64,000 nt of DNA from Lentzea aerocolonigenes (GTDB lineage: Bacteria > Actinomycetota > Actinomycetes > Mycobacteriales > Pseudonocardiaceae): assembly GCF_000974445.1 (NCBI RefSeq), contig NZ_BBOJ01000006.1, positions 372,001-436,000 on the forward strand, read 5' to 3'. A model generated the notes under the pieces. It ran no database searches. It worked only from the letters and a program-made list of their open reading frames with translations, and was not told where the DNA came from. Every line of letters starts with the position of its first letter. The first letter of the stretch is position 1. Of the stretch, positions 44,610 through 53,246 are shown in pieces. The position numbers and the translations under genes were made by a program.

Positions 44610-46625
44610 TTGCTGCCGCGAGTGTTCCAGCCCGGCACGATCGGGCGGATGCGGTTGCCCAACCGCATCGTGATGGGGTCGATGCACCTCAACCTCGAGA
44701 CGTGTGACGACGGAGGCGCGGCCGTTGCGGCGTTCTACGCGGAACGCGCGCGAGGTGGCGCCGGGCTCATCGTCACCGGCGGTTGCGCGGTGAACCGGCA
44801 GGGCTCGGGAGGCCGGGGGTACGTCGTGCTGACCGATCGCGCCCGGCACGACGCCCTCGCGCGGTGGGCCGACGCCGTGCACGCGGAAGGCGGCCGGATC
44901 GCGCTCCAGCTGTTCCACGCCGGTCGGCTCACCTCCAGCCGGTACACCGGTCTGCCACCGGCAGGTCCGTCCACAGTGGCCAGCCGGATGTTCCCGGACG
45001 AGCCACCGATCGCGATGACGGCCGGGCAGATCGAGGACACCATCGCCGACTTCGCCCGCGCCGCGGTGGTCGCCGGCGAACTCGGCTTCGACGCGGTCGA
45101 GGTGATGGGGTCGGAGGGGTACCTCGTCAACCAGTTCGGCTCTCCGCTGACCAACACGCGCACCGACGAGTGGGGCGGCGACGCACGCCGCAGGAACCGG
45201 TTCGCCGTGGCCGTCGTGTCGGCGATCAGGGACAGCGCGCCCGCCCTGCCGGTGCTGTTCCGGATGTCCGGGGACGACCTGATGCCCGGATCGTCCACAG
45301 TGGACGAGCAGAGGTCGTTGGCGGTCGAGCTCGCGCTGGCCGGTGTGCACGCCCTCAACGTGGGTGTCGGGTGGCACGAGTCCCGGATACCGACTGTCCA
45401 GTCGCTGGTGCCGCACGGAGCGTGGAGCCACTACGCGGCCGGGGTGAAGCTCGCACTCGCGGCCGAACGCCTGACCGTGCCGGTGATCACGGCGAACAGG
45501 TTCACCCGGCTCGCCCAGGCCGAGCAGGCGCTGGCCGACGGACAGGCGGACTTCGTGTCGATGGCCCGTCCGCTGCTGGCCGATCCCGCGATCGTGACGA
45601 AGACCAGGACGGGCGCGCCGGTCAACATCTGCATCGCGTGCAACGAGGCGTGCATCGACAGGTCGCTCGGAGAGGAACCTGTGTCCTGCGTGGTGAACCC
45701 CCGTGCCGGCCGGGAGCTCGTCTTCCGCCAGGTGAGGGTGCGGAAAGCCCGGCAGTACGCGGTCATCGGCGGCGGCCCGGCCGGTATGGAGGCCGCACGG
45801 GCACTGCGGTCGCTCGGTCACGACGTCGACCTGTTCGAAGCCTCCGGTGAGCTCGGCGGCCAGTTCCGGCTGGCCCGCCTCGTGCCGGGCAAGGCGGACT
45901 TCGGCGCGACGATCGGCTACTTCACCGACGAACTCGCCCGGCTCGGCGTCCGGGTACGCCTGACCACCCCGATCACCGCGGACAACCTGGAGTTGATCCG
46001 GCAGGCCGACGGCGTGGTGCTGGCGACCGGCGTGACGCCGCGCGAGCTCGACCTGCCGGGCGCGAACCTGCCGCACGTCGTGCACTACCAGCGAGCGTTC
46101 CTCGAACCGGAGTCGCTCGGCAGGCGGGTGGTGATCATCGGCGGCGGAGGCATCGCGGTGGATCTCGCACACCTGCTCGGTCACGGACCGAGCCCGCTCG
46201 ACGCGCGAACACGGTTCCTGGCCGAGCACGGCCTGGCCGAGGGACCGCCGCCCGCGCCATCACCGCGGTCGCTGACGATCCTGCGCCGGCGGGGCCGCAT
46301 CGGGGCGGGGATGGGACGCAGCACGCGGTGGGCGGCGGTCGACGCGCTGCGCCGCCAGGGCACAGTGCTGCTCAGCGGCGTGCAGTACGAGGCCATCACG
46401 CCCTGCGGGGTCCAAATCACCGACAACGCCGGGACCCGCCGTGAGATCCCGGCCGACTCGGTCGTCGTGGCGATCGGCCAGGAACCTCGCGCCGACCTGC
46501 TGCCACTGCTCGCCCGAACCGGCGTCCCCCACCAGGTGATCGGCGGCTCCTCCGGGGCAACCGGCCTCAACGCCACCCGCGCCTTCGAGGAGGGCCTGCG
46601 CGCGGCCTACGTCCTCGGCCGCTGA
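44610..46625 (+). CDS. 2,4-dienoyl-CoA reductase-like flavoprotein (OYE + Fe-S + FAD/NAD domains)
   Basis: This 671-residue protein is in the FadH/NADH:flavin oxidoreductase family. It has an N-terminal FMN barrel (about 1-330) with LFHAGR, a four-Cys cluster CIACNEACIDR plus a later SC (about 345-365) for 4Fe-4S, and a C-terminal pyridine-nucleotide domain with AVIGGGPAGMEAAR and VVIIGGGGIAVD. FadH reduces conjugated dienoyl-CoA esters. In this operon a ring-diene CoA ester is the likely substrate. The start is uncertain: TTG 44610 gives the full N-terminus, lies 4 nt after the SDR stop and has only a weak ribosome site; GTG 44622 is the alternative. It ends the plus operon. Confidence 0.87.
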   Translation: MLPRVFQPGTIGRMRLPNRIVMGSMHLNLETCDDGGAAVAAFYAERARGGAGLIVTGGCAVNRQGSGGRGYVVLTDRARHDALARWADAVHAEGGRIALQLFHAGRLTSSRYTGLPPAGPSTVASRMFPDEPPIAMTAGQIEDTIADFARAAVVAGELGFDAVEVMGSEGYLVNQFGSPLTNTRTDEWGGDARRRNRFAVAVVSAIRDSAPALPVLFRMSGDDLMPGSSTVDEQRSLAVELALAGVHALNVGVGWHESRIPTVQSLVPHGAWSHYAAGVKLALAAERLTVPVITANRFTRLAQAEQALADGQADFVSMARPLLADPAIVTKTRTGAPVNICIACNEACIDRSLGEEPVSCVVNPRAGRELVFRQVRVRKARQYAVIGGGPAGMEAARALRSLGHDVDLFEASGELGGQFRLARLVPGKADFGATIGYFTDELARLGVRVRLTTPITADNLELIRQADGVVLATGVTPRELDLPGANLPHVVHYQRAFLEPESLGRRVVIIGGGGIAVDLAHLLGHGPSPLDARTRFLAEHGLAEGPPPAPSPRSLTILRRRGRIGAGMGRSTRWAAVDALRRQGTVLLSGVQYEAITPCGVQITDNAGTRREIPADSVVVAIGQEPRADLLPLLARTGVPHQVIGGSSGATGLNATRAFEEGLRAAYVLGR

Positions 46626-46627
46626 CC

Positions 46628-46678
46628 GCACGCGGGGCCCTGACGTGCACTCCAAGCGAACGAAAGCGCCCCGCGTGC
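46628..46678. terminator. palindromic element 1 between convergent genes
   Basis: GCACGCGGGGC (46628-46638) and GCCCCGCGTGC (46668-46678) form an 11-bp perfect stem around a 29-nt loop. It starts two bases after the reductase stop. It is symmetric and lacks a clear T-run, so it could stop transcription from both sides of the convergent gene pair. A related element follows at 46749. Confidence 0.6.
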
Positions 46679-46748
46679 ACTCCGCAACGGCTACGCAGCG
46701 CAACAACCCAGCACGACCGCGGCGCTCACCCTCGCCTCCTTAGACCAC

Positions 46749-46795
46749 ACGCGGGGCCCTCTCGTACTGCAGGAGAGTACGAAAGCTCCCCGCGT
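46749..46795. terminator. palindromic element 2 between convergent genes
   Basis: ACGCGGGG (46749-46756) pairs with CCCCGCGT (46788-46795), and an inner TCGTACT (46762-46768) pairs with AGTACGA (46776-46782). The outer stem and the CGAAAGC segment are shared with element 1, but the inner sequence differs. Two diverged copies of one palindromic element therefore sit in the 183-bp convergent gap. The minus-strand KS gene ends 14 nt further on at 46809. A bidirectional terminator or a mobile REP-like element are both possible. Confidence 0.6.
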
Positions 46796-46808
46796 ACTCT
46801 CGGGGCGG

Positions 46809-48011
46809 TCACGCGGCGTAACGGCCCAGCACCACCGCGGCGTTCGCGCCGCCGAACCCGAGGGCGTTCACCAGCACGACGTCCGGCTGAGCGGCCCGGG
46901 ACGTGTTGGGCACGCAGTCGATCGGGCACTCCGGGTCGAGCATGCGGTGGTTGATCGTCGGCGGCAGAAAGCCCTCCCGCACCGCGAGCACCGCGGCGGT
47001 GCACGCGTGCGCGGCCGCAGCCCCCATCGTGTGGCCGATCATCGATTTGATCGCGGAGACGGGCGGGACGGCGCCCGGCCCGAAAACCTCCGCCAGCGCA
47101 GCGCATTCCATGGGGTCGTTCGCCTTGGTGCCGGTGCCGTGGGCCAGCACGAGACCGACCTCGTGCGGCGCGACACCCGCGTCGGCCAGGGCACCGCGCA
47201 TGCACGCGGTCACCATCTCCTGCAGCGGCCGGGTGGGGTGGTACGCGTCGCAGGTGAGGCTGTAGCCGAGCAGCTCGGCGTGGATCGTCGCCCCTCGTGC
47301 CAGCGCGAAGTCCAGCGCCTCCACGACGAGCACGGCCGCGCCCTCACCGAAGATCACGCCCTGCCGGTCGGCGTCGAACGGCCGGCACGCGTCCGGTGCG
47401 AGCGCGCCCAGGCGGTACATGTTCGAGAAGACCTTGCGGTTGGGCGTGTCACCACCGCCGCACAGGGCGAAGTCCACGTCACCCGAGCGGATCGCGTCGA
47501 TCCCGTACCCCACGGCGTAGTTCCCGGCCGCGCAGACGTTGGGCAGGGTGATCGCCTCGACGTCGGACAGGCCCAGGTCGGCGGCCACCGCCACCGGCAT
47601 CCGGCTCAGCCGGAACCGCCGGGCGAGCAACGGGTCGAGGTGCGGCAGGCCCCGCGACAACTCCAGCTCGGTCAGTTCGTCGACGTCTCGCGCGTCGCCG
47701 TCGGTGCTGCCGATGGCGATGAGCCCTGGTGCGCCGCGCAACACCGCCGGCTCGACCTCGGCGTCGTCGACCGCCATCCGAGCCGCCGCCACCGTCATCC
47801 GGGTGGCCAGCCCGTGCTCCGGATTCCCGGCGGGGAAATCGGGCACCTCGCACATCCTGTCGTGAGCGAAACCGGTGGTGTCGAAGAACGAGATCGGCCC
47901 CGCGCCGCTGCGGCCTTCCCGCAATCCGGTGCCGAACTCGTTGCGGCCGTTGCCGATGCTCGACACGACACCGAGCCCGGTGACGACGGCCCTTCGTGCG
48001 CGATCAGTCAT
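46809..48011 (-). CDS. second KSalpha, beta-ketoacyl synthase
   Basis: The protein has 400 residues with a complete KS triad: Cys in LPNVCAAGNYAV (about 167), His in AHGTGTKAND and His in MIGHTMGAAA. It resembles the KS at 20111-21346 more than either KSbeta-like protein does (shared NYA, TGT and INHR segments). ATG 48011 has CAGGAG upstream. It follows the LuxR/LAL gene on the same strand by 65 nt and is not next to other PKS genes. Multi-KS polyene systems use a second KSalpha/KSbeta pair for a different chain segment; its partner may be one of the two KSbeta-like proteins. Confidence 0.9.
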   Translation of the reverse strand: MTDRARRAVVTGLGVVSSIGNGRNEFGTGLREGRSGAGPISFFDTTGFAHDRMCEVPDFPAGNPEHGLATRMTVAAARMAVDDAEVEPAVLRGAPGLIAIGSTDGDARDVDELTELELSRGLPHLDPLLARRFRLSRMPVAVAADLGLSDVEAITLPNVCAAGNYAVGYGIDAIRSGDVDFALCGGGDTPNRKVFSNMYRLGALAPDACRPFDADRQGVIFGEGAAVLVVEALDFALARGATIHAELLGYSLTCDAYHPTRPLQEMVTACMRGALADAGVAPHEVGLVLAHGTGTKANDPMECAALAEVFGPGAVPPVSAIKSMIGHTMGAAAAHACTAAVLAVREGFLPPTINHRMLDPECPIDCVPNTSRAAQPDVVLVNALGFGGANAAVVLGRYAA

Positions 48012-48076
48012 TTCCCACTCCTGGTGGTGCAGGGGTTCCGTGCGCTCGCGAAACGATCTTGATCGTTGCCGCCTGC

Positions 48077-50776
48077 TCAGGCGGTTCGATGACGCAGTCC
48101 GGTCAGCTCGACACGGGAGGCGATGCCGAGCTTGCGGAAGATCCGGCCGAGGTGGGCGTGCACGGTGTGGGGTGACAAGAACATCCGTGCGGCGACCTGA
48201 CGGTTGGTGAGTCCTCCGGCGACCAGCTCGGCGACCTCGCGTTCGGTGTCGGTGAGACTTTCCCAGCCCGTGGCCGGACGGTCGGTGTAGGTCCAGTGCC
48301 TGCGCCGGACCCCCGCTTCCCGCAACTTGCTCCTGATCCGCGCCACGTCCCTGGTGGAGTCCACCGCCGTGTACCCGGCCATCGCCGCCTCCAGCGCCGC
48401 AACGGCACCGGCGCCGTCCGCCGCGGCCAGGTCCTCCGCGGCCGACGCCTTCGCCCACGGGTCGGTGTACTGGTCCATCGCCGCGGTGAGAGCGGCGGCA
48501 TCTCCCCTGGCCACACCGCGAGCGTGGGCCGAACCGGCGGCCAGCGACGGGAAGCCGGGATTGCGCCGGGCCAGCTCAGCCGACGCGGCGACGACCATCC
48601 GCACCAGGTCCCTGTCGTCGGCCGATCGGGCCGCGCGGACCAGCCACGCGGCCGCACCCGGCTCCAGCAGCAACGGTGCCGGCTGTTCCAGCAGTTCGGG
48701 GTGGCTCGCGGCGAGCACCGACAGCGCCGCGCCCTGGCTCGTCCGCGCGGCCTCGACCTGCAGGGCGGTCCACACGTGATAGGCGCGGAAGAACGGCAGC
48801 CGCGACTCGGGCGCCATGCCCAGGTGCAGCCTGGCGGCCGTGGGGTCCCCGCGGCGCAACGCGGCCGTGGCCAGCACCGTCGTCATCAACGAGGTCCACC
48901 AGGTCACCCCGAGCTCCTCGGAGAGCTCGAAGGCGGCCTCCACCACCTCGGCCGCTTCCTCGACCCGTCCGGACCTCGCCTTCACCCACGCTCCCACCAC
49001 CCGCAGCGCGAGGTCACTGCCCACGTCGGCGGCGTGCTGGACGAGGCTCTCCGCCTCGGCGAACGCCTCCTCGGCCGCACGGATGTCGCCGACGGTGGCC
49101 AACGCGGCGGCGAACGCCACCTGCGGATGCGGCGTCGGCACGTCCCGCCACCCGCCCGGCCCGCAGCGCATTGCCTCCTTCATCAGCTCGAACGAGGCCG
49201 TCACGTCACCCTCGGCCCAGCGCTGGGTGGCGAGCACGAGCCTCGCCGTCCCGGTGAGCACCGCCCGGTTCTCCCCGCCCGTGACCGCCATCTCGGCGAG
49301 CCGGCACGCCTCCTGGTGGTCGCCGTTCGCGATGAGCGCCCAGATCCGCGTGGCCTGCACCCGCTCGTGGTCGGAGGAGCTGGCGTCGCCGACCAGCATC
49401 TGCTCGGCCACCGTGACCGCGGAGCGGTAGCGACCGTTCAGCACCCGCACGGTCGCGAGTGCCGCACCCAGCCGCACCCCCTGTTCTTCCGGCGGAGCGA
49501 CCGCCAGCCCGGCCGAGGCGAGTTCCTCGGCTTCGACGAGCCTGCCCAGCCGCAGCAGCGCGGTCACCCGGACGTCGAGGAGCCGGTGGTGGTCCGCACT
49601 CCCCGGCCGGGTGAGCCGCAGCGCTCTCAGTGAGATCTCCGCGGCCTCGGTCGGTGCGGTGTCCAGTGCCTGCGCCGCCGCGTCGGCGAGCGCCCGGATC
49701 GCTTTGGTGTCCCCCGGCAGTGCGCCTCGCACGAGATGATCGGCGGCATCGGCGGCGGAACCGCTGCGGCGCAACAACAACAGGCCGACCTGCCGGTGCA
49801 GCGCCGCGGCGACCGACGGCGTCGCCGACTCCTCCAACACCCTGCGGACGAGGTCGTACCGGAACGACAGGCTGTCCGGTGCGTCGCCGGGTACGACCAG
49901 GCGCGCCCGCAAAGCCTCACGCACCGCCCGCAGGATGTCCCCCGCGGTGCGGCCGAGCACGTCGGCGACGTCGGCCACCCGGAACGTCGTACCGAAGATC
50001 GCCGCGACCTCCAGCACGGAGATCGTCTCTGCCTCGCATCCGGACAGCATCCGTTGCACGACGGTGACGACCCTGCCCGGCAACGGCCGCGACGACCAGG
50101 CCGCGGCGCTGTCGCCGCGCGCGGCACCGTGCTCCTCGCGCAAGCCGTCCAGCAGCGCGGTCAGCAGGGTGGGGTTGCCACCCGCACCGGCCGCGAGCAC
50201 GACCAGGTCACCATCGGGTGCACGACCGGCGAAGCCGGTCAGCATCCGCTCGACGGCCGCCGCTGACAGGGGCCGCAGTCGCAGCCGTGTGGCACCTTCG
50301 GACTCGAGGTGGTCGAACAACCTTTCCACCTCCGTTGCGGCACCGATGCCGTCGCGGCGCGCCAGCAGCCACAACACCGGGCGGTCGCGCAGTGCCGACG
50401 GGAAGGATTTCAGCGCGAACAACGTCATCGGATCGGCCCACTGCAGGTGGTCGAGTGCGATGAGCACGGGACCCTCACCGCTGCGGTCACCGATCGACCG
50501 CAGCAGATCCGGTGGCCTCGACCCCCACACGGTCTCCCCGAGCGCTTGGCAGAGCACCGCGAGCGGGGTCCACCGGGCCAGCTCATCGGCCCGCGCCAGG
50601 TACGTGGACGCGTTGCGGGAGACCGCCAGAGCTCGCGCGAAGGCGAGCTCGCGGCCGCACCCCATACCCACTTCGCCTTCCACCAGTACGACGCCGCCGG
50701 AGCCCGCCATCAGCGCGGACACCGCCGTACGCAGGCATGCCCGAATGTCGGCACGGTCGTCCCAGTTGTTCAACAC
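48077..50776 (-). CDS. LuxR-family (LAL-type) regulator 1, degenerate P-loop
   Basis: The 899-residue protein has an N-terminal ATPase-like region, a long helical repeat region and a C-terminal LuxR helix-turn-helix (LTDTEREVAELVAGGLTNRQ ... LSPHTVHAHLGRIFRKLGI, last 65 residues). The Walker A site reads GEVGMGCGRE, where the Lys of GxxGxGK[ST] is Cys; Walker B is kept (VLIALDHLQWAD). I chose GTG 50776 with AGGAG 8 nt upstream; earlier in-frame starts have no such site. A KS gene follows on the same strand. The Asn-rich small ORF and two hairpins lie 290 nt upstream. It is a probable pathway activator. Confidence 0.88.
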   Translation of the reverse strand: MLNNWDDRADIRACLRTAVSALMAGSGGVVLVEGEVGMGCGRELAFARALAVSRNASTYLARADELARWTPLAVLCQALGETVWGSRPPDLLRSIGDRSGEGPVLIALDHLQWADPMTLFALKSFPSALRDRPVLWLLARRDGIGAATEVERLFDHLESEGATRLRLRPLSAAAVERMLTGFAGRAPDGDLVVLAAGAGGNPTLLTALLDGLREEHGAARGDSAAAWSSRPLPGRVVTVVQRMLSGCEAETISVLEVAAIFGTTFRVADVADVLGRTAGDILRAVREALRARLVVPGDAPDSLSFRYDLVRRVLEESATPSVAAALHRQVGLLLLRRSGSAADAADHLVRGALPGDTKAIRALADAAAQALDTAPTEAAEISLRALRLTRPGSADHHRLLDVRVTALLRLGRLVEAEELASAGLAVAPPEEQGVRLGAALATVRVLNGRYRSAVTVAEQMLVGDASSSDHERVQATRIWALIANGDHQEACRLAEMAVTGGENRAVLTGTARLVLATQRWAEGDVTASFELMKEAMRCGPGGWRDVPTPHPQVAFAAALATVGDIRAAEEAFAEAESLVQHAADVGSDLALRVVGAWVKARSGRVEEAAEVVEAAFELSEELGVTWWTSLMTTVLATAALRRGDPTAARLHLGMAPESRLPFFRAYHVWTALQVEAARTSQGAALSVLAASHPELLEQPAPLLLEPGAAAWLVRAARSADDRDLVRMVVAASAELARRNPGFPSLAAGSAHARGVARGDAAALTAAMDQYTDPWAKASAAEDLAAADGAGAVAALEAAMAGYTAVDSTRDVARIRSKLREAGVRRRHWTYTDRPATGWESLTDTEREVAELVAGGLTNRQVAARMFLSPHTVHAHLGRIFRKLGIASRVELTGLRHRTA

Positions 50777-51009
50777 AACCCCTTCTCCTGGCCGAGCCGT
50801 CACCATCCGCGAAAGTGAGCAGGCTTCCGAATTTCGGGTAAAGACAATGCGAGAACACTGATTCAACAAATACAGATGATCGCCACCGGAAACATACCAT
50901 TCACAATCTCTCGACGGTCGGCCGAACTGCGCCGAGCCGAAAGACTGTGGTTTGAGACAGCTCAGGTTCGGTGCCTCAGGCCGACCACACCCCGGTATCC
51001 GGACATGCG

Positions 51010-51066
51010 AAAACCGGGGCCGGCGCGACTCGCCCGACCCCGGCACGACCGGTTTGCAGTCCGGTC
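51010..51066 (-). terminator. two consecutive hairpins, the second followed by a U-tract (attenuator-like)
   Basis: Read on the minus strand, GACCGG/CCGGTC (51066-51047) forms a 6-bp hairpin that begins inside the stop codon of the Asn-rich ORF. Next comes CCGGGG/CCCCGG (51043-51014), extended inward by CGG/CCG and GCG/CGC around a 3-nt loop, about 12 bp with a mismatch and a bulge. UUUU follows (51013-51010). The CCGG cores of the two hairpins can also pair with each other. This is the geometry of a leader-peptide attenuator upstream of the regulator gene at 50776. Function is unproven. Confidence 0.5.
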
Positions 51067-51124
51067 AGCTGTTGATGTTGTTCGCGTTGTTGTTCAGGTT
51101 GTTCGCATTGCGGTTGTTGTTCAT
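51065..51124 (-). CDS. 19-residue Asn-rich small ORF, candidate leader peptide
   Basis: ATG at 51124 to TGA at 51065 encodes MNNNRNANNLNNNANNINS: 12 of 19 residues are Asn. A ribosome site (GAGGTGG) lies about 9 nt upstream. The short length, extreme bias to one amino acid, and the two hairpins with a U-tract right after the stop match amino-acid-controlled leader peptides such as those of his and trp operons. Eleven of the Asn codons are AAC. The downstream gene is the LAL regulator at 50776, and NRPS2 probably uses Asn. A bioactive or RiPP precursor peptide is a weaker alternative, since no maturation enzyme is present. Confidence 0.5.
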   Translation of the reverse strand: MNNNRNANNLNNNANNINS

Positions 51125-51348
51125 CGCAGCCACCACCTCGTGTTCGAAAGGCAATCAGCAGGCCGACAGCCGGCCCGTGCCAAGAGCCTGCTGCCCGTGA
51201 AGGACGAGCACATCCCCCGAGTTGGCACGGTGAACGGCACGACAGCGCACCGGATTTCGCGTGACGGACTGGCAGGTTGGGCGATGTGACCGAGCCCGCG
51301 GGCGGGTGAAGCTGGCGCCGTCCCGACTCCCGAAAGGGGAAGCCACCG

Positions 51349-52341
51349 ATGACGACGCAGATGAACTCACCCGTGAACGCGGACGGCGTGATCTCGCTGG
51401 AGCTCACGGAGAACGACCGGCACGCGGTTCGGCGGCTCACCACCGCCCTGACCACGAACCCGCTGGCGCTGATCGACAGCATCGAGTGGGCGCAGCAGGC
51501 GATGGAGCTGTCCTGTGAACTCCCGTTGCGTCTGCGCGAGGCGCTGCGGCGGTTCCGCCGGCACCCCGGCGCCGAGGCGGTGCTGCTCGTACGCGGCCTG
51601 CCCGTCGACGAGGACGATCTGCCGCCCACTCCGAGCGTGCCGGGCTCGGTGGAGCGGCACCCGACCACGCCCGCCGCGGCGTTGGCACTCACCAGCCTCC
51701 AGCTGGGTGACGTCACCGCGTTCCGCCAGGAGAAGGGCGGCGCCCTGGTGCAGAACGTGGTCCCGGTGCCGGGTCAGGAGGACTTCCAGGGCAACGCGGG
51801 CTCCACCACGCTGACCATGCACGTGGAAAACGCCTTCCACACGCACCGGCCGGACTACGTCGCCTTGCTGTGCCTGCGCAACGACCACGAAAACGTCGCG
51901 GGACTGCGCACTGCGAGCATCCGGACCGCGCTGGCCCTGCTATCGCCGGAAACGCGGCGAGTTCTGAGCGAACCCCGGTTCGTCACGGACGCACCGCCGT
52001 CGTTCGGGGACAGCATGCCCTCCGCCAAACCGTCCGCCGTGCTGAACGGCTGCCCGGACGACCCGGACATCGTGGTGGACTTCCACGCCACCCAGCCGCA
52101 GGACGAAGCCGCCGCGGCCGCGTTCCGCGCACTCGGGGAGGCGCTCGACCGGGTGCGGCGCACCTTCGTCCTGCGCACCGGCGACCTGGCGATCGTCGAT
52201 AACCGGCTGGCACTGCACGGCCGCACCGCGTTCCGTCCCCGCTACGACGGCAGGGACCGCTGGCTGCAACGCACCTACGTGCACCTGGATCCCCGGCGCA
52301 CCAGGCCCTACCGGGAGGCGGACGGCAACGTGCTGTCCTGA
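51349..52341 (+). CDS. Fe(II)/2-oxoglutarate amino-acid hydroxylase 2 (VioC/AsnO-like)
   Basis: This 330-residue protein is a paralogue of the hydroxylase at 38596-39603. The iron pair is in MHVENAFHTHRPDY, the distal His in LHGRTAF, and the C-terminus RYDGRDRWLQRTYVHLD is nearly shared. The two diverge most at the N-terminus and around 240-270. ATG 51349 has AAGGGGAA upstream; ATG 51361 is a weaker alternative. It is monocistronic and convergent with the PAS-LuxR gene (23 nt between stops). Having two enzymes suggests two hydroxylated positions or two different amino acids. Confidence 0.85.
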   Translation: MTTQMNSPVNADGVISLELTENDRHAVRRLTTALTTNPLALIDSIEWAQQAMELSCELPLRLREALRRFRRHPGAEAVLLVRGLPVDEDDLPPTPSVPGSVERHPTTPAAALALTSLQLGDVTAFRQEKGGALVQNVVPVPGQEDFQGNAGSTTLTMHVENAFHTHRPDYVALLCLRNDHENVAGLRTASIRTALALLSPETRRVLSEPRFVTDAPPSFGDSMPSAKPSAVLNGCPDDPDIVVDFHATQPQDEAAAAAFRALGEALDRVRRTFVLRTGDLAIVDNRLALHGRTAFRPRYDGRDRWLQRTYVHLDPRRTRPYREADGNVLS

Positions 52342-52364
52342 TCGCCGACGGCGTTCCGGACGGC

Positions 52365-53078
52365 TCAGCCGGCCTGCGCCCGCCGTGCCCTGGGCGGCCA
52401 CGCGCCGAGGTCCATGAGGCCCAGCGAGTACGCCTTGGACACCAGCGACGCCCTGTTGTGCACACCCAGCCTGCGGATCATGGCACCGACCCGGTACTCG
52501 ACCCCCTGCTGGCTCAGGTGCAGGCTGCGGGCCAGCTGCGCACCGGACTCACCGGCCGCGATCCCCTCCAGGATCCGCGCGTCGACCTCACCGAACGAGA
52601 TGCGGTGGGCCACGCTGCCGTCGCCGGCGTGTTCGGGTTTCACCAGCACGACGGCGCACACCAGGCGCTCGAGCACATCCCTGATCGGCACCGCGGCCAC
52701 CTGACAGCGAAACGCCGGCTCGCCCGGCGCGGCACCGGCGGCGGCCATCCGATCGAGCATCTGTGGTCGCCGGCTGTCGGAGAGGCGGGCGAACTTCCTG
52801 CGCGCTCGCACCCCGGCACCGGGGTGCAACAGGTCCAGGAACGGGCATCCGTAGAGATCGCCGGGCGTTCTGCGGAACTGCCTCAGGAACTCGGCGTTCG
52901 CTTCGGTGATCCGCATTCCGCTGTCGAGCCGGGCGACCCCGACCGCGGGTTCGCCCGACAACCACCGGAACAGGTCGACCCAGGCGTCCGGGTGGCTGGT
53001 GGTGTCGTGTGCCGGCGGCGCGTCGTCGGCTGCGGCAGCGGCGGCCCATCCCTCTGACAATCCGGTGGCCACTTTCAC
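52365..53078 (-). CDS. PAS-LuxR regulator
   Basis: This is a 237-residue protein with a PAS-like sensor region (about 35-140; the segment RLDSGMRITEANAEFLRQFRR is typical) and a C-terminal LuxR helix-turn-helix (GEVDARILEGIAAGESGAQLARSLHLSQQGVEYRVGAMIRR region, about 160-215). PAS-LuxR proteins such as PimM activate polyene clusters. The start is uncertain: GTG 53078 has AAAGG upstream, GTG 53072 is close, and a longer frame opens at 53147. It lies between a hydroxylase and the LAL array and could control either. Confidence 0.8.
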   Translation of the reverse strand: MKVATGLSEGWAAAAAADDAPPAHDTTSHPDAWVDLFRWLSGEPAVGVARLDSGMRITEANAEFLRQFRRTPGDLYGCPFLDLLHPGAGVRARRKFARLSDSRRPQMLDRMAAAGAAPGEPAFRCQVAAVPIRDVLERLVCAVVLVKPEHAGDGSVAHRISFGEVDARILEGIAAGESGAQLARSLHLSQQGVEYRVGAMIRRLGVHNRASLVSKAYSLGLMDLGAWPPRARRAQAG

Positions 53079-53246
53079 GATGACCTGACCTTTCGTAGGA
53101 GGACGTTCCGATGTGAGAAGGCTAGGAATGCCACTCCACGTGGTCAATCAATCACGAGAAGTGCGCGGCAACTCTGTGGGAGCGCTCTCTCACGGTACGG
53201 ACTCCGCACTCCCGCACCGGGGACCTGTCCGCCCGGATCATCCGGC

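Noticed and set aside
46809..48458. 549-residue version of the second KS
   Set aside because: The extension lies inside the LAL regulator 1 coding region. ATG 48011 has a good ribosome site and begins the conserved KS N-terminus.
51065..51124. RiPP precursor peptide
   Set aside because: No lanthipeptide, radical SAM, YcaO or protease maturation gene is in the window, and the peptide lacks Cys, Ser/Thr-rich or leader-core features. The leader-peptide reading fits the hairpins better.
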